Translations under genes and position numbers: made by a program
The notes under the pieces: generated by a model
Seen by the model: the letters and a program-made list of their open reading frames with translations, nothing else
The model's database searches: none
What the model was told of the DNA's origin: nothing
In this document: piece after piece, positions 58,507 to 64,000 of the stretch
Layout: every line of letters begins with the position of its first letter
Numbering within the stretch: position 1 is the stretch's first letter
NCBI RefSeq assembly: GCF_028649455.1
Contig: NZ_JAQSIO010000004.1
Span: 496,001 to 560,000 of the forward strand
Reading direction: 5' to 3'
From: Curvibacter microcysteis
Lineage (GTDB): Bacteria; Pseudomonadota; Gammaproteobacteria; Burkholderiales; Burkholderiaceae_C
DNA: 64,000 bases

Positions 58507-59141
58507 GCGTGCAGTGTCAGACAGGTTCAAAAAACAGACAGTCGAATTGGCGACGCCGGATGTTAAGCCGAGCAGAGCCGACCTGCCCCGGAACCCGCGC
58601 CCACCCCGCACTCAGGGGCGTAGCGGATAGGTTTCAGGTCAGCCGGACGGAGCACAGCAACCGAGGCGGACTCACCCAAAAAACGCTGCGCCCCAGCCAA
58701 GCGCCCGAAAAAGCACCCATCGCGCCGCAAGCCCCCCGCGACAGCCTGAAGGGCGTAGCGGATGGGTGTCAGGCTAGGCGGACGGAGCGCAGGAACCGGA
58801 ACGTACTTCCTGTACGTGAGGATTCCGAGCACCGCCCAACGACGCATGGCGCCCATCCGGTAGCCAGCCCCCCAACAGCGGCCTCGAGGGCGTAGCGGAT
58901 GGGTGTCAGGCTAGGCGGACGGAGCGCAGGAACCGGAACGTACTTCCTGTACGTGAGGATCCTGAGCACCGCCCAACGACGCATGGCGCCCATCCGGTAG
59001 CCAGCCCCCCAACAGCGGCCTCGAGGGCGTAGCGGATGGGTGCCAGGCTAGGCGGACGGAGCGCAGGAACCGGAACGTACTTCCTGTACGTGAGGATTCC
59101 GAGCACCGCCCAACGACGCATGGCGCCCATCCGGTAGCCAG
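58507..59141. other. 635-bp intergenic region mostly made of tandem repeats
   Basis: No gene is supported. From 58616 to 59141 it is a tandem array, described separately. Bases 58507-58615 hold the promoter region of the thioesterase gene and little else visible. Confidence 0.6.
58616..59141. repeat. Four-copy tandem repeat array, unit about 137 bp
   Basis: Copies start at 58616 (135 bp, diverged), 58751 (137), 58888 (137) and 59025 (117, cut off at the thiolase stop). Copies 2 and 3 differ by 2 bases and copies 2 and 4 by 1. Each conserved unit holds ACGTAC-TTCCT-GTACGT and an 8-bp inverted pair, CGGATGGG with CCCATCCG, about 100 bp apart. The unit could fold into a long stem-bearing structure. 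The last copy abuts the thiolase stop codon. Short reading frames across it look accidental. Confidence 0.9.
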
Positions 59142-60341
59142 TTAACAACGTTCGAAGATGCCGGCGGCGCCTTGCCCCATGCCCACACACATCGTCACCA
59201 TGCCGTACTTCAACTGGTGCCGCTGCAGCGCATGCACCACGGTGGCCGAGCGGATCGCGCCCGTGGCGCCCAGCGGGTGGCCCAGGGCGATGGCGCCCCC
59301 CATGCGGTTGACCTTGGCCGGGTCCAGGCCCAGGGTGTTGATGACGGCCAGCGATTGCGCGGCAAAAGCCTCGTTCAGCTCGAACCAGTCGATGTCGTCT
59401 TGCTTCAGGCCCGCATAGCGCAGCGCGGCAGGAATGGCCTCGATCGGGCCGATGCCCATGATGTGCGGCGGCACGCCCTTGCTGGCGAAGCTGACAAAGC
59501 GCGCCAGCGGCTTGAGGCCGAAGCGCTTGACCGCGTTGCCGCTGGCCAGGATCAGCGCGCCGGCGCCGTCCGAGGTTTGCGAGCTGTTGCCCGCCGTCAC
59601 CGAGCCGCGCGCAGCGAACACGGTCTTGAGCTTGGCCAGGCCTTCGAGCGTGGTGTCAGGGCGGGCGCCCTCGTCCAGGCTCACGGTGCGGGTCTTCAGG
59701 CTGACCTCGCCGGTGGCCAGGTCGGGACGGCGTTCGGTCACCTCGATGGGGGTGATTTCGGCCGTGAATTCGCCGGCCTGCTGGGCCTTGAGGGCCTTCA
59801 GGTGCGACTGCAGCGCGAACTCGTCTTGCGCTTCGCGGCTGACCTTCCATTGCTGGGCCACCTTCTCGGCGGTCAGGCCCATGCCGTAGGCAATGCCCAC
59901 GTCGCCATCACGCTCGAAGATGCTGGGCGACAGCGAGGGCGAGTTGCCCATCATGGGCACCATGCTCATGCTTTCAACGCCCGCGGCGATCATCACCTCG
60001 GCCTCGCCAACGCGGATGCGGTCGGCGGCCATCTGCACCGCAGACAGGCCCGAGGCGCAGAAACGGTTCACGGTGATGCCCCCCACGCTGGTGGGCAGGC
60101 CCGCCAGCACGGCCGCCACGCGGGCCACGTTCAGGCCTTGCTGGGCTTCGGGGATGGCGCAGCCGCAAATGATGTCTTCGATGCTGGCCGGGTCGAGGTC
60201 CGGCACCTGGGCCAGGGCGGCCTTCAGGGTGGTGGCCAGCAGATCGTCGGGCCGGGTGTTGCGGAAGAAGCCGCGGTGCGAACGCCCGATGGGCGTGCGC
60301 GTGGCAGCAACGATGTAGGCGTCCTGGATGGGGTGGGCCAT
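59142..60341 (-). CDS. fadA: Acetyl-CoA C-acyltransferase (thiolase)
   Basis: This 399-residue protein has the active-site Cys in NRFCASGLSAVQMAADRI, GGESM-type AAGVESMSMVPMMG, and the late NRMGGAIALGHPLGATGA and CVGMGQGAAGIF motifs. It cleaves 3-ketoacyl-CoA to acetyl-CoA and a shorter acyl-CoA, the last step of beta-oxidation. It follows the DUF4442 gene by 12 bp in the operon and ends at the repeat array. Confidence 0.95.
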   Translation of the reverse strand: MAHPIQDAYIVAATRTPIGRSHRGFFRNTRPDDLLATTLKAALAQVPDLDPASIEDIICGCAIPEAQQGLNVARVAAVLAGLPTSVGGITVNRFCASGLSAVQMAADRIRVGEAEVMIAAGVESMSMVPMMGNSPSLSPSIFERDGDVGIAYGMGLTAEKVAQQWKVSREAQDEFALQSHLKALKAQQAGEFTAEITPIEVTERRPDLATGEVSLKTRTVSLDEGARPDTTLEGLAKLKTVFAARGSVTAGNSSQTSDGAGALILASGNAVKRFGLKPLARFVSFASKGVPPHIMGIGPIEAIPAALRYAGLKQDDIDWFELNEAFAAQSLAVINTLGLDPAKVNRMGGAIALGHPLGATGAIRSATVVHALQRHQLKYGMVTMCVGMGQGAAGIFERC

Positions 60342-60353
60342 GGTGAAACTCCT

Positions 60354-60878
60354 TCAGTTCTTTTTCGGGCGGCTGGCGGGAACCCAGGCCCAGACAAATT
60401 CGCATTGCACCGGCTCGGCGCCGGTGTCGTCGGTGACGGTGACCGCCACGCTCAACTCGCCTTTTTCATTGGCCTGCATGTAGGCGGCCTGCTCTGGGCT
60501 GAGCGTGGCCACGGCCTTCAAGCCGCCGCTGGCGCGCTGCACAAAGCGCATGGACAGCGACTTGGCCAGCGGCGTGCAGTCGTCGCGCACATTCATGCCA
60601 ATGACCATGCCGGTGGCCGTTTCGGCCAGCAGGTTCATGGCTGAGGCGTAGACACCACCGATGTGGTTGTGCACCCGCGCCTCATTGGCCACGCGCACTT
60701 CGACCCGGTCGGTGCTCAGCGAGATGAAGCGCAGGCCCGCCGTGCCCGTGAAGGGCACCGCGCGGCGCAGGATGATGTTCTGCACCCAGCCCCGCATGAA
60801 GGCCGGGGCTTCGTCCAGGCGCATCAGCGAGCGCTGCAGCTTGTTGGGCGCGCGTTCCAGCGCAGTCACCGGGCTCAT
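60354..60878 (-). CDS. DUF4442 / PaaI-like hot-dog thioesterase
   Basis: The ATG overlaps the last base of the fadB-like stop (TGATG), giving 174 residues. A single hot-dog fold is indicated by VEVRVANEARVHNHIGGVYASAMNLLAE and the beta-strand end CEFVWAWVPASRP. Members hydrolyse acyl-CoA thioesters, and coupling to FadB and FadA suggests removal of stalled intermediates. The substrate is unknown. Confidence 0.8.
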   Translation of the reverse strand: MSPVTALERAPNKLQRSLMRLDEAPAFMRGWVQNIILRRAVPFTGTAGLRFISLSTDRVEVRVANEARVHNHIGGVYASAMNLLAETATGMVIGMNVRDDCTPLAKSLSMRFVQRASGGLKAVATLSPEQAAYMQANEKGELSVAVTVTDDTGAEPVQCEFVWAWVPASRPKKN

Positions 60879-63277
60879 CAGTTGCGCACCGGCTTGCCGG
60901 TCGAGAGCATGCCCATGATGCGTTCCTGCGTCTTGGGGTGGACGATGAGCGAGCAGAAGGCCTTGCGTTCCAGCGCCATCAGGTACTCCTCGCTGACCAG
61001 GGTGCCGGCGTCCACGTCGCCACCGCACACCACCTCGGCAATCAGGCTGCCGATGTGGAAGTCGTGCTGGCTGATGAAGCCACCGTCACGCATGTTGACC
61101 AGAGAGCCCTTGATGGTGGCCACACCGCTGCGGCCCGCCACCGGGAACTGGCGCTTCAGAGGCGCGCGCCAGCCGCCGTCGAACATCGACTTGGCCTCGT
61201 TCAGGGCGACGAAGAGCAGCTCGTCCTTGTTGGGCACGATGACGTCACTGTCGAGCAGGTAGCCCAGCTTGCGCGATTCCAGCGCGCTGGTGCCCACCTT
61301 GGCCATGGCAGCCGCGGTGAAGCCCTCGGTCAGGAAGGGCAGCAAGTCCTTGCCCGTGGAGGTGGCCGCGTTTTCGGCGGCACGGCGTGCGATGTAGGTC
61401 AGGCCGCCGGCGCCGGGCACCAGGCCCACGCCGACTTCAACCAGACCGATGTAGCTTTCCATCGCCACCACGCGGCGTGCCGAGTGCACGGCCAGCTCGC
61501 AGCCGCCGCCCAGGGCCAGGCCACGCACGGCCGACACCACGGGCACGCCGGCATAGCGCAGGCGCAGCATCAGCTGCTGCAGCTCGTGCTCGGCGCCTTC
61601 AATGGCGTCGACCCCGGCGATCATGAAGGCCGGCAGCATGGACTGCAGGTCGGCGCCGGCGCTGAAGGGCTCGTCACCCGACCAGATCACCAAGCCCTTG
61701 TACTGTTGCTCGGCCAGTTCGATGCCTTGTTGCAGGCCCTCGACCACGCCCGGACCAATCGCGTGCATCTTGCTCTTGATGCTGGCGATCAGGACCTCGT
61801 CGTCCAGCGTCCACAGGCGGATGGCTTCGTCTTCATGCAGGGTCTTGCCTGCGGTCTCGAAGGTCACCGCGCCCTCGCCCAGCAGGGCTTCGGGGAAGTG
61901 CTGGCGCGCGTACACCGGCAGTTGGCGGCGCGGCTCAAACGTGTTGGTGCTGGGGTTGAACGAACCCTGCGGCGTGTGCACGCCACCGGCTTCGGCCACC
62001 GGGCCCTCGAACACCCAGGCGGGCAGCGGCGCGTTGCACAAGGTCTTGCCCGCGGCGATGTCTTCGTTGATCCACTGCGCGACCTGCAACCAACCGGCTT
62101 CCTGCCACAGCTCGAACGGGCCTTGCTTCATGCCAAAGCCCCAGCGCATGGCCTGGTCCACATCGCGGGCGTTGTCGGCGATGCTGGCCAGGTGCACGGC
62201 GGCGTAATGGAAGCTGTTGCGCAGAATGGCCCACAGGAACTGGCCTTGCGGGCCTTCGGCGTTGCGCAGCAGGGCCAGGCGCTGGGCGGCCGGCTTTTTG
62301 AGCATGCGGCCATAGACCTCGTCGGCCTTCTGGCCAGCGGGGACGTAGTCTTCGCTCTCGAGCTCGAAGCGCAGCACGTCGCGGCCCACCTTCTTGAAGA
62401 AGCCGGCCTTGGTCTTCTGGCCCAGGTGGCCCAGTTCAAGCAGCTTCTTGAGCACATCGGGCGTGCCAAAGCTGCCGTAGAAGGGGTCGCTGTCCAGCGT
62501 CAGGTTGTCTTGCAGCGTCTTGATGACGTGGGCCATGGTGTCCAGGCCCACCACGTCGGCGGTGCGGAAAGTGCCCGAACTGGCGCGACCGAGCTTCTTG
62601 CCGGTCAGGTCATCGACCACGTCGTAGGTCAAGCCAAAGTTCTCGACTTCCTTCATGGTGGCCAGCATGCCGGCGATGCCGACGCGGTTGGCAATGAAGT
62701 TGGGCGTGTCTTTGGCACGCACCACGCCCTTGCCCAGGCCGCTGGTGACGAAGCTCTCCAACTGGTCGAGGATGTGGGGCTCCGTGGTGGGGGTGGCGAT
62801 CAACTCCACCAGGTACATGTAGCGCGGTGGGTTGAAGAAGTGGATGCCGCAAAAACGCGGCTTGATGGATTCGGGCAAGGCCTCGCTGAGGGCCGTGATC
62901 GACAGGCCCGAGGTGTTGGAGGCGACGATGGCGTGCGGCGCCACAAAGGGCGCGATCTTGGCGTACAGGTCGCGCTTCCAGTCCATGCGCTCGGCAATGG
63001 CCTCGATGATCAGGTCGCAGTCGCGCAGCTGGTCCAGGTGCTCTTCGTAGTTGGCCTGGCCAATCAAGACGGCGTCATCTGCCACACCCAGGGGCGAGGG
63101 CTTGAGCTTTTTCAGGCCATCCACGGCCCGGCTCACGATGCCGTTCTTGGGACCTTCCTTGGCCGGCAGGTCGAACAGCACCACGGGCACTTTGACATTG
63201 ACGAGGTGGGCGGCGATCTGCGCGCCCATCACGCCTGCGCCGAGGACGGCGACTTTTTTCACTTGAAATCGGTTCAT
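60878..63277 (-). CDS. 3-hydroxyacyl-CoA dehydrogenase/enoyl-CoA hydratase, FadN-like order
   Basis: This 799-residue bifunctional protein has the dehydrogenase first (NAD site GAGVMGAQIA, residues 14-22, and SNTSGLSITALSE). A second dehydrogenase domain follows, and the enoyl-CoA hydratase domain is at the C terminus (VIWSGDEPFSAGADLQSM, RGLALGGGCELAVHS, VGVGLVPGAGGLTYIA). This order is opposite to E. coli FadB and matches FadN-type proteins. It catalyses hydration and oxidation of enoyl-CoA. It is the central gene of the minus-strand beta-oxidation set. Confidence 0.93.
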   Translation of the reverse strand: MNRFQVKKVAVLGAGVMGAQIAAHLVNVKVPVVLFDLPAKEGPKNGIVSRAVDGLKKLKPSPLGVADDAVLIGQANYEEHLDQLRDCDLIIEAIAERMDWKRDLYAKIAPFVAPHAIVASNTSGLSITALSEALPESIKPRFCGIHFFNPPRYMYLVELIATPTTEPHILDQLESFVTSGLGKGVVRAKDTPNFIANRVGIAGMLATMKEVENFGLTYDVVDDLTGKKLGRASSGTFRTADVVGLDTMAHVIKTLQDNLTLDSDPFYGSFGTPDVLKKLLELGHLGQKTKAGFFKKVGRDVLRFELESEDYVPAGQKADEVYGRMLKKPAAQRLALLRNAEGPQGQFLWAILRNSFHYAAVHLASIADNARDVDQAMRWGFGMKQGPFELWQEAGWLQVAQWINEDIAAGKTLCNAPLPAWVFEGPVAEAGGVHTPQGSFNPSTNTFEPRRQLPVYARQHFPEALLGEGAVTFETAGKTLHEDEAIRLWTLDDEVLIASIKSKMHAIGPGVVEGLQQGIELAEQQYKGLVIWSGDEPFSAGADLQSMLPAFMIAGVDAIEGAEHELQQLMLRLRYAGVPVVSAVRGLALGGGCELAVHSARRVVAMESYIGLVEVGVGLVPGAGGLTYIARRAAENAATSTGKDLLPFLTEGFTAAAMAKVGTSALESRKLGYLLDSDVIVPNKDELLFVALNEAKSMFDGGWRAPLKRQFPVAGRSGVATIKGSLVNMRDGGFISQHDFHIGSLIAEVVCGGDVDAGTLVSEEYLMALERKAFCSLIVHPKTQERIMGMLSTGKPVRN

Positions 63278-63297
63278 GAGTTTTCCTGTTCAGGACA

Positions 63298-63321
63298 AAG
63301 GGGCGCAGACCCGCTGCGCCC
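63298..63321 (-). terminator. Terminator-like hairpin after the DUF2147 gene
   Basis: GGGCGCAG, ACCCG, CTGCGCCC is a perfect 8-bp stem; on the minus strand it is followed by CTTTGTCC. It lies 7 bp after the stop of the DUF2147 gene and 21 bp before fadB-like starts, so some transcription may stop here. Confidence 0.5.
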
Positions 63322-63327
63322 GTGGCC

Positions 63328-63759
63328 TTATTCGATGCGTTGCCAGACCTGGGTGCGGTAGAACACGCCGATGTAGCCCCGCACCTGGAGTTGCTTGCCG
63401 CCCTCCAGAGGCGTCAGGCGCACGGTGTATTCCTTGCCGTTTTCCGGGTCCAGGATGCGGCCGTTTTCCCACACGTCCTTGCCCTCGGTCTTGCGCACGC
63501 CACGGATGATGTCCAGGCCCACCACGGGCTTGTCCTTGCGGTCGTCCGTGCAGACGTTGCAGTTGGGGCTGCCTTTTTGCACCAGGGCCTTGTCGATGCG
63601 ACCGGTCAGCTGACCCGAAGGCTCACTGACGATGCGAATCTCGGCCTTGGCTTCGCCGGTGCCGTCGTCCACGCTGCGCCACAAGCCCACCGGGCTGTTT
63701 TGCGCGCAGGCCAGGCTGCTGAGCAACAGCAGGCTGGTGGCCCAGAAAGACTTGATCAT
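63328..63759 (-). CDS. DUF2147 family secreted protein
   Basis: The ATG with AGGAG upstream gives 143 residues. A signal peptide (MIKSFWATSLLLLSSLACA) precedes VGLWRSVDDGTGEAKAEIRI and RGVRKTEGKDVWENGRILDPENGK, the conserved DUF2147 core. Proteins of this family are periplasmic or envelope-associated and of unknown function, and are often found beside fatty-acid genes in beta-proteobacteria. Confidence 0.85.
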   Translation of the reverse strand: MIKSFWATSLLLLSSLACAQNSPVGLWRSVDDGTGEAKAEIRIVSEPSGQLTGRIDKALVQKGSPNCNVCTDDRKDKPVVGLDIIRGVRKTEGKDVWENGRILDPENGKEYTVRLTPLEGGKQLQVRGYIGVFYRTQVWQRIE

Positions 63760-63800
63760 GGAGATCTCCTGCATGAGGTGGGGCGTTGACGTCACGCGGA

Positions 63801-64000
63801 TCAGGCGAACACGGCGTCGGTGTCCATCAACACCTTGGAGCCGCTGCGGGCGGTGCGCATCAGCGAAGCGGTTTCAGGGAACAGCTTGGCGAAGTAGAAG
63901 CGCGCGGTTTGCAGCTTGGCCTGGTAGAACGGGTCGGTGTTGCCAGCCGCGATTTCCTTCAGCGCCACCGAGGCCATGCGGGCAAAGAAGTAGGCGAACA
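63801..64000 (-). CDS. Acyl-CoA dehydrogenase, C-terminal fragment (runs off window)
   Basis: Only the last 66 or so codons are present; the rest lies beyond 64000. The translation ends FYFAKLFPETASLMRTARSG followed by a DTDAVFA tail, a typical end of the large FadE-like dehydrogenases. The enzyme makes the first oxidation of beta-oxidation. Its gene would lie at the 5' end of this minus-strand operon, ahead of DUF2147. Confidence 0.8.
   Translation of the reverse strand, partial: FAYFFARMASVALKEIAAGNTDPFYQAKLQTARFYFAKLFPETASLMRTARSGSKVLMDTDAVFA

Noticed and set aside
58616-59141. CRISPR array
   Set aside because: Units of 137 bp are directly joined with no distinct spacers, and no cas genes are present.
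58563-59190. Three near-identical small minus-strand frames in the tandem array
   Set aside because: They repeat because the DNA unit repeats; each runs past the unit edge, with no ribosome-binding site or family match, so they are not annotated as genes.
60938-63361. Plus-strand open frame of about 800 codons over the fadB-like gene
   Set aside because: Antisense shadow of a bifunctional enzyme with complete NAD and crotonase motifs.

Overview
The window is high-GC, gene-dense DNA whose proteins match beta-proteobacteria of the order Burkholderiales, most likely Comamonadaceae. The indicators are PuuD-type urate oxidation, a fused uraD-allantoate amidohydrolase gene, monomeric isocitrate dehydrogenase, and the hemW/rdgB/rph/PP2C/kinase/yicC neighbourhood. 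This assignment rests on gene content and protein style, not on a database search. No rRNA, tRNA, CRISPR array, integrase or transposase was found.

Layout. 1-6600: glycerate 2-kinase, an EAL-CBS-GGDEF protein, a lower-GC methyltransferase, an MHS-type transporter and a small acyltransferase. 6650-24600: a purine-degradation island with modA, an 8-oxoguanine/guanine-type deaminase, puuD, xdhC, uraH, a GntR regulator, puuE, a uraD-allC fusion and an M20 amidohydrolase. It continues with truC, a phosphatase, a DctA-like carrier, a chemoreceptor, a second GntR regulator and an NCS2 xanthine/urate-type permease. 24745-27045: malic enzyme. 27236-35036: an NMT1-type ABC importer, a second NMT1-type binding protein, two Fe(II)/2-oxoglutarate oxygenases, a VOC protein and ureD. 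35074-40857: urtABCDE urea importer on the minus strand. 41084-50430: a membrane GGDEF-EAL protein, a FeeM-like N-acyltransferase, gdhA, a Baeyer-Villiger-like monooxygenase and icd. 50711-56788: housekeeping genes. 56822-64000: fatty-acid beta-oxidation genes interrupted by a tandem-repeat array.

The central theme is nitrogen salvage from purines. The genes cover uptake, deamination, urate oxidation, opening of hydroxyisourate and allantoin, allantoate hydrolysis, urea capture and a urease accessory protein. Glycerate kinase and GdhA could absorb the carbon and ammonia. Xanthine dehydrogenase subunits, urease structural subunits and ureidoglycolate lyase are not in the window.

Two layers of control can be read from the DNA. 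A palindrome with core GTGTATACAC occurs three times, ahead of puuD, between uraH and gntR, and ahead of the permease. The other layer is a pair of divergent RNA leaders between 31238 and 31532 that share a 19-nt identical block and a second block, joined by a closing stem. I identify them as NMT1-motif (xanthine-I) riboswitches. They head the first oxygenase gene and the binding protein-oxygenase-VOC-ureD run. This riboswitch-linked importer/oxygenase module of unproven chemistry is the most interesting part of the window.
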